Virus record (IMG/VR): IMGVR_UViG_3300037247_000395 | Span: 1-58,914 of that record | Reading direction: 5' to 3' (one strand) | Length of the DNA stretch: 58,914 bases | Source: a virus | Shown: in pieces, positions 7,615 through 16,179 of the stretch | How positions within the stretch are numbered: position 1 is the stretch's first letter | How the letters are laid out: every line of letters starts with the position of its first letter | Program-made: the position numbers and the translations under genes | The notes under the pieces: generated by a model | The model's database searches: none | Told to the model about the DNA's origin: nothing | Seen by the model: the letters and a program-made list of their open reading frames with translations, nothing else

Positions 7615-7737
7615 CTAGGTACGACGATATGGCTACCCTCACACCGCTTTCAACTCGGGTTCCCGTCCCTGCCCTACCGCCATGTCGTCGCATCAACGTA
7701 GGCGGGGGCGGGGACCACTGTTTCTAAGGAGTAGCGC

Positions 7738-8607
7738 ATGGCCGACTGGGAAACATTAGTCAACGAGGGCATCGAGGCCCGCAAGCTGGGCGATCAGAGT
7801 GCCTGGCGACTGGGGGATCTGGCGGGCGACGTGCAGACCAGCTATGGCGAGGGCGACCTAGAGAAGTACGCGGCACGGGTCGGCGTCGTTGCGAAGACGC
7901 TGTATGACTACAAGCGGGTCGCCGCCAGATTTTCCGAACGTTCGGAAAATCTCACTTGGGGCCATCACCAGGTAGTTGCCGCCCAGCAAGGCGCTGAGGC
8001 GTGGCTGAGCCGTGCTGAGCTTGAGGGCTGGACAGTTGAGCAACTACGGCAGGCGATCCAGCCCCAGCCGGGCGAGGCTGGTCCGCTGCCAGCTGGCACG
8101 TATCAGGTTCTCTATGCTGATCCGCCTTGGGCTTACGACAACAGCGGATTCGAAACGAGCGCTGCCCAGCACTACCGGACTCTTACGCCAGACGAGATCG
8201 CCGAACTCAAAGACGACGACGGGCGCGGAGTGGCTACCATCGCGGCTGATTCCGCTGTCCTGTTCATGTGGGTGACGAATCCTCATCTGGAGGATATGTT
8301 CGTAGTCTTTCGCGGCTGGGGCTTCGTGTACAAAACCAACTTCGTCTGGGTGAAGACCCAGCAGGTGGCAGGCTTCTACAACTACGGGGCGCACGAGTTG
8401 CTGTGCGTGGCGACGAAGGGTTCATGCCTGCCCATCGAAGGCAGCCTTGTGCGGTCGGTCATTGAAGCGAAGCGCCGCGAGCACTCGCGCAAGCCTGATG
8501 AGGTGTATGCCTTGATCGAGGCGATGTACGATGGCCCGTACGTTGAGCTGTTCGCGCGCAACGAGCGGACAGGCTGGGCCTCGTGGGGTGACGAAATTGA
8601 TAGTTAA
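7738..8607 (+). CDS. MT-A70-family DNA adenine-N6 methyltransferase
   Basis: This enzyme would transfer a methyl group from S-adenosylmethionine to adenine N6. The 289-residue product has an N-terminal helical region (about 1-105) with a helix-turn-helix-like stretch (YAARVGVVAKTLYDYKRVA). The MT-A70 catalytic domain follows, with the DPPW motif near residue 128, and later VLFMWVTNPHLEDM and WVKTQQ segments. The strong GGAG ribosome site and upstream promoter suggest its own transcription. It probably protects phage DNA from host restriction. It is one of three DNA methyltransferases in the window. Confidence 0.92.
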   Translation: MADWETLVNEGIEARKLGDQSAWRLGDLAGDVQTSYGEGDLEKYAARVGVVAKTLYDYKRVAARFSERSENLTWGHHQVVAAQQGAEAWLSRAELEGWTVEQLRQAIQPQPGEAGPLPAGTYQVLYADPPWAYDNSGFETSAAQHYRTLTPDEIAELKDDDGRGVATIAADSAVLFMWVTNPHLEDMFVVFRGWGFVYKTNFVWVKTQQVAGFYNYGAHELLCVATKGSCLPIEGSLVRSVIEAKRREHSRKPDEVYALIEAMYDGPYVELFARNERTGWASWGDEIDS

Positions 8608-8962
8608 GCCGGAGGAAATCACCTTTTACGCGAAGGGCGACGGCATGTATTGGGTGAGCGTCGCGTTCACCAATAGGGCAACCTGGGCTCCGGGCTTTGA
8701 GGATATCTGCCGAATGATTGTCGGGATCGGTGCCTGTGAGGATGCGAGGTATCCCGAGTCATGGCAAAAGGGGCGGAAGTTTATGGGGCCGTTGTTTGAA
8801 GCAGTGCTCCAGAAGCCGTTTAGGCAAGAGGCGACTTCATTGAACGGTGCTCAGTGGGATGCCTACTGGGCACCGATTGCGAAACGCTTCAACCTGAAGT
8901 ACAGGGAGAGCGGGGTGGCGGTGCCCGTTCAGGCGAAGCTGGATATAGGTATCCCCTCTTGA
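8588..8962 (+). CDS. Hypothetical protein
   Basis: The 124-residue product starts at GTG, overlapping the methyltransferase by 20 nt. It has a beta-rich N-terminus and an AYWAPIAKRFNLKY segment near residue 100. No family is recognised. Confidence 0.62.
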   Translation: MTKLIVKPEEITFYAKGDGMYWVSVAFTNRATWAPGFEDICRMIVGIGACEDARYPESWQKGRKFMGPLFEAVLQKPFRQEATSLNGAQWDAYWAPIAKRFNLKYRESGVAVPVQAKLDIGIPS

Positions 8963-8987
8963 CAATCCCCCAGGACACCGTTAGCAT
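8959..8987 (+). promoter_or_regulatory. Sigma70-type promoter of the capsid operon leader
   Basis: TTGACA (8959-8964), a 17-nt spacer and TAGCAT (8982-8987) make a good promoter. The predicted transcript begins near 8994 and meets a terminator about 100 nt later, before the protease gene. Confidence 0.65.
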
Positions 8988-9004
8988 GTAGGCGACAACT
9001 GAAT

Positions 9005-9037
9005 ATGAGCGTTCTCGCGCTGCTCGCCAGCCAATGA
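9005..9037 (+). other. Possible 10-codon leader peptide
   Basis: ATG-TGA encodes MSVLALLASQ just after the predicted transcription start. A second mini-ORF (9034-9060, 8 codons) overlaps it by ATGA. The GCGCTG inside it (9017-9022) could pair with CAGCGC in the 5' arm of the terminator at 9075, an arrangement typical of attenuators. No strong ribosome site is visible, so this is speculative. Confidence 0.35.
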
Positions 9038-9075
9038 GCGCCAGTTCCAGCGGGCCGTAGCGCCTTCAGCAGGCC

Positions 9076-9103
9076 AGCGCCCCTCAGGAGTGGGCGCTTT
9101 TTT
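9076..9103 (+). terminator. Rho-independent terminator
   Basis: AGCGCCC pairs with GGGCGCT around a 9-nt loop and is followed by a run of six T (9098-9103). It lies only about 20 nt before the protease start, so it could act as an attenuator of the head operon as well as end the upstream transcript. Confidence 0.85.
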
Positions 9104-9124
9104 CGTGCCTGCTGGGAGAGGCGT

Positions 9125-9919
9125 ATGAGCCTAAAGAGTTTCACAAGCCTGCGGCCGACGGCGGATCTCCCGCAACTGCTGGCGATACTAGGAACGAAGC
9201 GGGAGACACGAGGCCAGAAGCCTGGCGCGGGCTGGTACACCATCAGCAACGTCACCGAAGCCGAAGCCGAAATCTACATCTACGATGAGATCGGCGACCG
9301 GGGCGTATCCGCCAGCGACTTCGCCAGCGAGCTGCGCGAGATCAAGGCGAAGAAGATCGCGCTGCACATCAACAGCCTCGGCGGCAACGTCTGGGATGGC
9401 ATCGCTATCTTCAATGCGTTGCGGAGTCACCCGGCAGAGATCACCGTTTGGATCGACGGCATGGCCGGTTCGGCGGCCAGCTTCATTGCGATGGCTGGCA
9501 ACGAGATCATCATGGCGCCTCACAGCACGATGATGATCCACGAGGCTAGCGGGCTCTGCATGGGTCCCGCCGACGAGATGGCGCGGATGGCGGGGATGCT
9601 GAACCAGGCAAGTGACAACATCGCCGGCTTCTACGCCAAGCGAGCTGGCGGCACCATCCCTGAGTGGCGCGAGCGCATGAAGGCCGAGACGTTCTTCTCT
9701 GATCACGAGGCAGTCGCCATCGGGCTAGCTGACCGCGTAGACGGAGAGGACGAAGAGGACGTGGCAGCCAGGGCGGCTGAGCGCATCCAGAACAGTGATA
9801 CACCGATCCCCTTCGCTGTCCTGGACGCAGTACGCGCGAGCACCAGCGACGTCGTACGAAAGCAGGCGATCCCTCAGTTCGACCTCCTTGAAGCAATCAA
9901 GGAGGGGGTCGCTGCATAA
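9125..9919 (+). CDS. Prohead maturation protease, ClpP-like (S14)
   Basis: This serine protease cleaves scaffold and capsid N-terminal delta segments during head maturation. In 264 residues it shows the ClpP fold: HINSLGGNV near 81-89, nucleophile Ser116 in GMAGSAAS, and His139 in TMMIHEAS. An acidic residue in the DRVDGE region is the likely third catalytic member. A GGGAGAGG ribosome site precedes the ATG. It lies immediately upstream of the major capsid gene, as in HK97-type phages with ClpP-type proteases. Confidence 0.93.
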   Translation: MSLKSFTSLRPTADLPQLLAILGTKRETRGQKPGAGWYTISNVTEAEAEIYIYDEIGDRGVSASDFASELREIKAKKIALHINSLGGNVWDGIAIFNALRSHPAEITVWIDGMAGSAASFIAMAGNEIIMAPHSTMMIHEASGLCMGPADEMARMAGMLNQASDNIAGFYAKRAGGTIPEWRERMKAETFFSDHEAVAIGLADRVDGEDEEDVAARAAERIQNSDTPIPFAVLDAVRASTSDVVRKQAIPQFDLLEAIKEGVAA

Positions 9920-9984
9920 GTAGGAAGCGCCCTAGGCCGGAACAAGTGGGCTGGCGCAGGGCTGAAGGTAAGAAGGAGAGACAC

Positions 9985-11544
9985 ATGAACCCATTGATGA
10001 CAGTACTAGTGGCCATGACCACAAGGCCGTACCGGGTACTTTCCAACCCCATGATCCAAGCATGGGCGCGCTTCAAGGCGAAGTGGCCGCGAAGCAGGGT
10101 GCTCCGCCTACTCGCGAGTGAGTACGGCGCGCTCAAGCTTGGCGACGGCAAGAAGATTGAGATCCCCGAGGGGGTCGACGAGCTCGAAGAGCTGATGAAC
10201 GATCAAGGCAAGGTGGGCGAGATACAGGCTGCCGGTCAGTTCCCTGCGCTGATCAAGGCGTATGCGAAGGCCACCGATGACCGGGGCTCCATCGCCGATC
10301 AGGTGGCGGAACAGGTGAAGGCTAACCTCGCTGGACAGGAGCAGATCGGCGCAAGCATCAAGGCCCAGGTCAAGGACGCGTTCGGGGAGTTCATGACCGA
10401 CCACGGCGTACCGAAGCGACCGCCGATGCTGGGGCCGGGCGATGCACCGAGTGGCGGACCTAGTGGCGCGGCAGCCAACGCTGCCTATAACCCGACGGCA
10501 CCGGGCATCGCAATGAACGATCTCGGATTCGTCAACATAGGCGACTTCGCCAAGACCATCTGGCACAAGAATCCCGCGCCCGATATGGAGAAGCTCAACA
10601 AGGTCAAGGAAGTTCAGAACGCCTACAGCTCCATCGATCCGGCGCTGGGCGGCTTCCTGATTCCCGAAGAGCAGCGCTCCGAAATCCTGCAACTCGCGCT
10701 AGAGAAGTCGATTGTGCGGCCTTTGGCGACGGTCATCACGATGAGTTCGCTCACTCAGTTGATGCCGTTCGTGGACTCGACCACCAACGTCGGCTCCGTT
10801 ATGGGCGGCATGATCTTCTACTGGACAGACGAGGCGGAAGAGCTGATTGCCACCGAGGCGAAGTTCGGGCGCGTCAAGCTGGAGGCCAACAAGCTGACGG
10901 GGCTCGCAGCTATTCCGAACGAACTCTGGGCCGACGCCCCCGCGCTCTCCAGCTTCCTCATGCAGGCCGTCCCGAAGGGGCTTGCCTTCTACGAGGATAC
11001 CGCCTTCATCAGCGGCACCGGCACGGGGGAGCCCCTAGGCTTCCTGAACTCGCCGGCCATCATCGCGATAACGAAGGAGAGCGAGCAGCTCGCCGACACC
11101 ATCGTGCTAAACAACGTGCTGAACATGTTCGCGCGGATGATACCCGGCTCGCACGACCGGGCAGTCTGGATTACGAACCAGAACACCTTCAAGGAGCTGA
11201 TGACGCTCTCGATTCCCGTCGGCACCGGCGGCGCCCCCGTGGCGTTGGTGGACATCAGGAGCGCGCCGCTGATGACGATGCTGGGCCGCCCGCTGATCAT
11301 CAGCGAGAAGGTGCCAACCCTCGGCGACCAGGGCGACCTCGTGTTCGTGGACCTGAGCTACTACCTGATCGGCGACCGCCAGGCGGTAAGCCTGGAGACC
11401 TCCGAGCACGTTTACTTCACGACCGACCGAACGGCCCTACGCGTCAAAGAGCGTGTGGATGGAAGGCCCTGGATTCAGTCGGCCTTCCAGCCCGCCAATG
11501 GTGACACCGTAAGCCCGTTCGTCGCGATTGAAGCTCGGACGTAG
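9985..11544 (+). CDS. Major capsid protein, HK97 fold, with N-terminal delta domain
   Basis: The main shell protein has 519 residues. An N-terminal charged helical region (about 1-165) probably acts as scaffold and is removed by the upstream protease. The linker GGPSGAAANA is followed by the HK97 fold, with SSIDPALGGFLIPEEQRSEI (about 215-235), the E-loop and spine helix, and the P-domain to the C-terminus. I start at 9985 because AGAAGGAGAG precedes it; a longer in-frame start has no such site. Two hairpins follow the stop. Confidence 0.93.
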   Translation: MNPLMTVLVAMTTRPYRVLSNPMIQAWARFKAKWPRSRVLRLLASEYGALKLGDGKKIEIPEGVDELEELMNDQGKVGEIQAAGQFPALIKAYAKATDDRGSIADQVAEQVKANLAGQEQIGASIKAQVKDAFGEFMTDHGVPKRPPMLGPGDAPSGGPSGAAANAAYNPTAPGIAMNDLGFVNIGDFAKTIWHKNPAPDMEKLNKVKEVQNAYSSIDPALGGFLIPEEQRSEILQLALEKSIVRPLATVITMSSLTQLMPFVDSTTNVGSVMGGMIFYWTDEAEELIATEAKFGRVKLEANKLTGLAAIPNELWADAPALSSFLMQAVPKGLAFYEDTAFISGTGTGEPLGFLNSPAIIAITKESEQLADTIVLNNVLNMFARMIPGSHDRAVWITNQNTFKELMTLSIPVGTGGAPVALVDIRSAPLMTMLGRPLIISEKVPTLGDQGDLVFVDLSYYLIGDRQAVSLETSEHVYFTTDRTALRVKERVDGRPWIQSAFQPANGDTVSPFVAIEART

Positions 11545-11559
11545 TAGGAAAGCAAGCCA

Positions 11560-11622
11560 GCCGGGGCGAGCAATGAACCCCTCGCCCCGGCCATTCAACC
11601 GCAGGCAATAAACCCCCTGCGG
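11560..11622 (+). promoter_or_regulatory. Two tandem hairpins after the capsid gene
   Basis: GCCGGGGCGAG (11560-11570) pairs perfectly with CTCGCCCCGGC (11581-11591). CCGCAGG (11599-11605) pairs with CCTGCGG (11616-11622). No T-run follows. The second stem takes in the first bases of the GGAGGAGG ribosome site of the next gene. The elements may stabilise capsid mRNA or lower downstream translation. Confidence 0.65.
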
Positions 11623-11636
11623 AGGAGGAAAAGGAA

Positions 11637-12071
11637 ATGAAAGCACTAGGAAGAGTCATCAACGTCATCCCGCTTGCATCGGGCATTCATATCTCGCTGA
11701 AGAATGCGAGCGGCGTTACCTTCGTTCTCTACGAGAACGGCGGCGCGCAGTCAACCGACTTCAAGGAAAGCGTCGCTGGGGCGGACGAGCAGGCGCTCAC
11801 TGTCCTGAACAATTACCACGCTGGTGACGGTATAGGCGGGGTCTGGACGGCTGAGACGGACGATGCGGGCGGAACGCTGGATGATGACAGTAACTTCGTG
11901 AAGCTGGACACCACACCGTTCGACTGTGCCGTTATCTACATCGGGGCGAGTGAACTGTCGGATGGCTTCGACAGCGTAGAAGCCACTAGCGATGCGCCTC
12001 AGTGTACCGCCATTGTCCACGATCTGCTGGTGCAGCGGGCGCCGGAGAACCTCCCGGCATCGGGCGTCTAA
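11637..12071 (+). CDS. Putative head decoration/structural protein
   Basis: The 144-residue product follows the capsid gene and has a strong GGAGGAGGAAAAGGAA ribosome site. The sequence is beta-rich, with Asp/Gly turns and an 'LYENGGAQSTDFKE' segment. I recognise no family, but position and likely high expression suggest a virion component. Confidence 0.68.
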   Translation: MKALGRVINVIPLASGIHISLKNASGVTFVLYENGGAQSTDFKESVAGADEQALTVLNNYHAGDGIGGVWTAETDDAGGTLDDDSNFVKLDTTPFDCAVIYIGASELSDGFDSVEATSDAPQCTAIVHDLLVQRAPENLPASGV

Positions 12072-12337
12072 TGGCTGACGTAAAAGCGGCGCAAGCAGCA
12101 CTCGACCGAATCGAGGGGATTCTGCGGAGACGCTATCACTACCCTCACCCGATCTTCGAGCATGTGGCGGCTGCTCGGGCGGCGCTAGAGGCGGCGGCCC
12201 CGAAGGCGAAGGTCGCGGAGGAACCGGCAGCGCCAGAGCCCGTGGCGACGACATCGGCGGGGCCGACCGGCAGCAGCGCTACCACGAGTGACGCTGGGCC
12301 TGCGAAGCAGGCGCAAGGGAAGAGAGGTAGCGCATGA
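12071..12337 (+). CDS. Hypothetical protein with Pro/Ala-rich tail
   Basis: The 88-residue product has a helical N-terminal half (about 1-50) and a low-complexity Ala/Pro/Thr/Ser-rich C-terminus. The start overlaps the previous stop (TAATG). It is coupled to the structural genes around it. Function is unknown. Confidence 0.6.
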   Translation: MADVKAAQAALDRIEGILRRRYHYPHPIFEHVAAARAALEAAAPKAKVAEEPAAPEPVATTSAGPTGSSATTSDAGPAKQAQGKRGSA

Positions 12338-12813
12338 GCAACCCATCACAAGACGACGCAGTGCGGGCTCAGACGCTCGGGCGTCGCGTGGAGAAGCTTC
12401 TCGCTGCGGCGGCGGATGCGAACATCTTCACGACGTTTGGGCAGGTTCTTATAACCCTGCTCTATGGCCAGGTGACGGTGGCAGAGGCATCAGGCGCGAC
12501 GACCATCAAGCTGGTGAAGGAAACCGGCACGATTGACCTCTGTGCCGCGACGACAGTCACGACCGACCCGATTGGCACGCTGTACTTCCTGACCGGCGAA
12601 AGGGCCGTCATCCTGAACGGCACGGCTCACGTTCCTATCATCGATGTCGGTGCGAACAAGACAGGCATGCCGTCATCGCCGGTCATTCTCGGCCGCACAG
12701 CGACAGCAGACGCCATCGAACTTGCCCAGACCGGGACATCGGCAACGCTGGTCATTCTGTGGTCGGTGTTCTACATCCCGCTCGAAGAGGGCGCCTACAT
12801 TGAGGCCGCGTAA
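12334..12813 (+). CDS. Structural protein, paralogue A
   Basis: The 159-residue product is closely related to the next gene: both have NIFTT(F/Y)G, ATTIKL, IDLCAATT, GTLYFLTGE and AVILNGT segments at matching positions and the same length. The fold looks all-beta, with an N-terminal helix. A head decoration or fibre role is likely from context. It overlaps the preceding stop by 4 nt. Confidence 0.72.
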   Translation: MSNPSQDDAVRAQTLGRRVEKLLAAAADANIFTTFGQVLITLLYGQVTVAEASGATTIKLVKETGTIDLCAATTVTTDPIGTLYFLTGERAVILNGTAHVPIIDVGANKTGMPSSPVILGRTATADAIELAQTGTSATLVILWSVFYIPLEEGAYIEAA

Positions 12814-12827
12814 AGGAGGCAGATGAC

Positions 12828-13307
12828 ATGGCAAATCTAATTCCAGGCGTGGCCCTGCGGGAGACGAACCTCGGGATTCGCGTGGAGAAGCTCCTCGCTA
12901 CAGAATTCAGCGCGAACATCTTCACGACCTATGGCCGCAACCTGATCAAGTTGCTCTTCGGGCAGATCACGAACGTGTCCGACGCTGGCGCAACTACCAT
13001 CAAGCTACAGACCGAGACGAATACCATCGACCTGTGCGCGGCTACGACTATTGATGTCGATGCTGTCGGCACACTCTACTTCCTGACGGGCGAAGTCGCG
13101 GTGATTCTGAACGGCACCGGCAACGATCCCATCATTGACGTAGGCGCTAACTTCACGGGTATGCCGTCCTCGCCGATCATCTTTGGGCGGAAGGCGACAG
13201 CCGACGCCATTCAGCTTGTCCAGACCGGCGACGATGGAACTGGCGTGATTAGGTGGGTGGTGTTCTACGTCCCGCTCGATGACGGGTCGTACATCGAGGC
13301 CGCGTAA
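12828..13307 (+). CDS. Structural protein, paralogue B
   Basis: This is the second copy of the pair, also 159 residues and ending in the same YIEAA. An AGGAGGCAG ribosome site precedes the ATG. The pair arose by tandem duplication and has since diverged clearly at the N-terminus. Two related subunits may form a hetero-oligomer on the head. Confidence 0.75.
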   Translation: MANLIPGVALRETNLGIRVEKLLATEFSANIFTTYGRNLIKLLFGQITNVSDAGATTIKLQTETNTIDLCAATTIDVDAVGTLYFLTGEVAVILNGTGNDPIIDVGANFTGMPSSPIIFGRKATADAIQLVQTGDDGTGVIRWVVFYVPLDDGSYIEAA

Positions 13308-13319
13308 GGGAGCGAGTTC

Positions 13320-14099
13320 ATGAGCGAATACAATCCTGGCCTTGTGGCCAAGCTGAATTCGATTATGACGATCCTCGGGACGACCAAGGCCTCCCTGTGG
13401 CCGTTCTGGGAGAAGACGGGTACGCTAGTCAGTGGCATCGGTGTCGGTGACTTGATCCCTTCGGAGACTGCGGCGGCAGCAGAGGCGTTGGAGGATGACT
13501 TCGCGCCTTTGCTGCTGCCCGGCGGTCTCTACAGCTACCACTTCCACCCGACGGGGGACCACCACCTGGCCGGTATTGATGACACAGCGTACTCGTTCGG
13601 GGCCGGCGCGGCTGACGAGGCGTTTTCGGTGGGTTGTTGGATACGGCCCAACGCCATCGTGTCGAACACGCTCCTGTCCAAGTATTCCGCAACCGTGCGG
13701 GAGTGGCGGTTCTGGATCGACGCGAGCAGCCTGCTCAACCTAGAGCTCTTTGACGAGAGCGTGGACAAGACGGAGATTGCCGTCAGCGATAACGCGCTCA
13801 CGATCAATCAGTGGCAGTGGGTGGTCGCCACCTATGATGGCACCATCGCAACCCCGCAGGTCTTCCTGTACGTGAACGGGGTGGCGGTGAACGACGGCAC
13901 TACGGTCGAGGTCTCCGACTATGCGGGTATGGAGAACACAGCTACGCCGTTGCTCGTCGGCTCCTCAGGGGTTTCGGCCACGCCCGTCAACGAGTTCCAC
14001 GGACGGATGGCCTTGCCGTTCATCTGCGGAAAGGAATTGACTGCGGCTGAGGTGGTGACTCTCCGGGACATCATGCGCCCGATGGTGGGCATCTCGTGA
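13320..14099 (+). CDS. LamG/concanavalin A-like domain protein
   Basis: The 259-residue product has a LamG-type jelly roll in its second half (about 85-245), with the typical strands FSVGCWIRPN, WRFWIDASSLLNLELFD, WQWVVATYDG, VFLYVNGV and HGRMALPFI. Such domains often bind carbohydrate. Its position among head genes suggests a surface-exposed decoration that could stick to host glycans or mucus. Confidence 0.82.
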   Translation: MSEYNPGLVAKLNSIMTILGTTKASLWPFWEKTGTLVSGIGVGDLIPSETAAAAEALEDDFAPLLLPGGLYSYHFHPTGDHHLAGIDDTAYSFGAGAADEAFSVGCWIRPNAIVSNTLLSKYSATVREWRFWIDASSLLNLELFDESVDKTEIAVSDNALTINQWQWVVATYDGTIATPQVFLYVNGVAVNDGTTVEVSDYAGMENTATPLLVGSSGVSATPVNEFHGRMALPFICGKELTAAEVVTLRDIMRPMVGIS

Positions 14100-14287
14100 G
14101 CTGGACCGACTTCCTCGCGATTCGGGAGGAACAGCGCCAGTTGGCGGAGGATGAACGCACCGCGCCGCTGGTGGACTGCCCTATCGACGGGGAGAGGCTG
14201 GTCGAGCGGAATGGGGTGTTCAACTGTCCTTTGGGGAACTTCAGGACAAGGAACCCGTTGCGCCATCAGGCTGCCGTGAGGAGCTAG
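14096..14287 (+). CDS. Small CxxxG-type zinc-binding protein
   Basis: The 63-residue product starts at GTG overlapping the LamG stop. It has CPIDG and CPLG knuckles about 18 residues apart. Short proteins of this form are common beside head genes in actinophages; their function is not known. Confidence 0.65.
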   Translation: MSWTDFLAIREEQRQLAEDERTAPLVDCPIDGERLVERNGVFNCPLGNFRTRNPLRHQAAVRS

Positions 14288-15373
14288 ATGTCATCGGGAA
14301 ATGCGACTCGCTGGTACACGACCCGCGAAGCCGTGAAAGCGGCCGTCGGCATCTCAGGGCCGGATCTTAACGCTCTGATCGACGGTTACATTGAGGCGGG
14401 CTCGGAGGACGTTGAGGAGATTCTAAACCGCCGCTTCATTCCCGAGACGGCGATCAAGTATTTCCGCTGGCCTCAGCGTATAGGCAATGCCCTGGTGCTC
14501 ACGTTCCCAGACGAAGACCTGATTGCCGTGACGCTGCTACAGGCGGCGGCGCAGGACGATACGCCGACCACCATCGTGGCGGCCGACTACTTCGTGGAGC
14601 CAGTGAACCAGGGACCGCCATTCACCAGCATTGAGATCGACCTGTCTTCCTCGGCCGCCTTCGCGTCAGGAGAGACGCCACAGCGTTCAATCGCGGTCAC
14701 TGGACGTTGGGGCCTCCGTGAAGACACGATAGCCGCTGGCGCGGTGGTGGGTGCGGTGAACGATAGCCAGGTTACGTTGGCCGTGACGGATTCAGCCCTG
14801 ATCGGCGTGGGCAACACCGTCCTGATCGCGCCTGGCGCTGCTGCGGCTGCCGGCTCTGTGGCTGAGGCGATGTTCGTCTCCGCGAAGGCGCTGCTCGATA
14901 CTGGAACGAACACGAATGGAGCGCTGAATCCTAATAAGGCCGAAACCACGGTAACGGTGGTAGACGGCACAGCGGTGAAGCAGGGCGAGGTTATTACTAT
15001 CAACTCCGAGCGAATGCTAGTTGAGGACATCGCGGGCGACAACCTGATTGTGGCGCGTGCCTACGATGCCTCAGTGCTGGCAGCACATGATGACGTCCAG
15101 GACATCTATGCGCCACGGACGCTGACGCTGACGCGCGGCGAGAACGGCACCACGGCAACGGTTCACGATACCGCCACGGTGATTAACAAGTACACCCCGC
15201 CTGGGGACATCGCAGAGTACGTCACGGCCTACGCCATCGCACACCGGGAGCAAGGGCGGTCGGGCTGGACAGGCGTGGTAGGTGGCGACATGGGCAGCGT
15301 CGAAACCAAGATGTTCGGCCTGTGGGCACTACGCGAAGCGCTCAAGGTCAAGTATGGAAAGGTCAGCTTGTGA
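14288..15373 (+). CDS. Head-tail connector/adaptor protein
   Basis: The 361-residue product has an N-terminal helical segment (about 8-50, TTREAVKAAVGISGPDLNALIDGYIEAGSEDVEEILNRR split over two helices) typical of gp6/gp15-like head completion adaptors that sit under the portal. A long beta-rich region follows (about 80-300), including a TLTRGENGTTATVHDTAT segment. Most adaptors are much shorter, so an inserted domain is likely. Position after the head genes supports the call. Confidence 0.72.
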   Translation: MSSGNATRWYTTREAVKAAVGISGPDLNALIDGYIEAGSEDVEEILNRRFIPETAIKYFRWPQRIGNALVLTFPDEDLIAVTLLQAAAQDDTPTTIVAADYFVEPVNQGPPFTSIEIDLSSSAAFASGETPQRSIAVTGRWGLREDTIAAGAVVGAVNDSQVTLAVTDSALIGVGNTVLIAPGAAAAAGSVAEAMFVSAKALLDTGTNTNGALNPNKAETTVTVVDGTAVKQGEVITINSERMLVEDIAGDNLIVARAYDASVLAAHDDVQDIYAPRTLTLTRGENGTTATVHDTATVINKYTPPGDIAEYVTAYAIAHREQGRSGWTGVVGGDMGSVETKMFGLWALREALKVKYGKVSL

Positions 15374-15543
15374 ATCTCGCTACTGAGGGGATCGTCTTCG
15401 GCCCGGATTGTCAGCACTGCCCGCATCCGGCCCACGGCACGGTGCGGTGCCCAACGTGGACTGCTAAGGCGTACGGCGGGTACCCCCGCCGAACCCTCGG
15501 CTCCTCGAAGCAGTGTACGTGTAGCGGGAAGGTGTCGCTCTAG
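15370..15543 (+). CDS. Small Cys-rich zinc-binding protein
   Basis: The 57-residue product starts at GTG overlapping the connector stop. It has CQHC, a lone Cys and a C-terminal CTC, with several His residues between. It probably binds zinc; its role is unknown. Confidence 0.6.
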   Translation: MNLATEGIVFGPDCQHCPHPAHGTVRCPTWTAKAYGGYPRRTLGSSKQCTCSGKVSL

Positions 15544-15544
15544 G

Positions 15545-15895
15545 ATGGCTACGTTCGGGCGAGCTGATGATCCCGTACGCGTCAGCATCACTGGACCGAT
15601 GTTTGAGAAGCGTATCGACAGAGTGATGCAGCAATCGATTATCGAGCAGGCGATGCCGAAGTTTGAGAAGAGGCTACGCCGCAAGGGCCGCCGGATCGGT
15701 AGGCGAAACAACCCCATCCGCCCCGGTGAGTTGACGCTCGGGGGCGGTGTGACGCTGGTGATGACGAGCAGCTTGCACCATCCACGTAGGACTGGCCGCA
15801 GTTGGCAGGGGAAGAATGTCGCCATCGTCAAGGCGATGGCACCGAGGGTGCTGCGTTCGCTAGGGCGCAAGATGGTCGCGGAGTTGGGTGGCTGA
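15545..15895 (+). CDS. Putative head-tail joining/neck protein
   Basis: The 116-residue basic product starts 1 nt after the previous stop. It contains an Arg/Lys-rich centre (KFEKRLRRKGRRIGRR) and a C-terminal helix. Position between adaptor and tail terminator suggests an HK97 gp10-like neck protein, but sequence evidence is weak. Confidence 0.58.
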   Translation: MATFGRADDPVRVSITGPMFEKRIDRVMQQSIIEQAMPKFEKRLRRKGRRIGRRNNPIRPGELTLGGGVTLVMTSSLHHPRRTGRSWQGKNVAIVKAMAPRVLRSLGRKMVAELGG

Positions 15896-15900
15896 CAGAC

Positions 15901-16179
15901 ATGAAAACAGCACGAACATGGCTGGCCGGGGAGCTTCGTCAGTTGGCCACGGATATTGAGCTAAAGCGCGTGTTGGCCTTCAGTTGGAGCCAGCCCCACG
16001 AGATTGTAGAGGTGACGCCAGAAGAGGGCGACACCGGCGTGCGCCGGGCCTTCACGGGCGTGCGTAGCCTCTTCGTCACCTACACGAAACACCCCTTGGT
16101 CACCGACCGCGTAGATCCGTACCTCGATGGTTTCCTATTAGGCCCGGAACGCCTAGAAGGGGAAGCTGATGGTGACTAG
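15901..16179 (+). CDS. Hypothetical protein
   Basis: The 92-residue product lies in the neck region. It has an N-terminal helix and mixed strands. I place the start at the ATG after the previous stop. No domain is recognised. Confidence 0.55.
   Translation: MKTARTWLAGELRQLATDIELKRVLAFSWSQPHEIVEVTPEEGDTGVRRAFTGVRSLFVTYTKHPLVTDRVDPYLDGFLLGPERLEGEADGD

Noticed and set aside
7629-7727. 32-codon open frame between the tRNAs and the MT-A70 gene
   Set aside because: No ribosome site; it begins 14 nt after the -10 and the peptide is low-information; kept only as a remark under the promoter.
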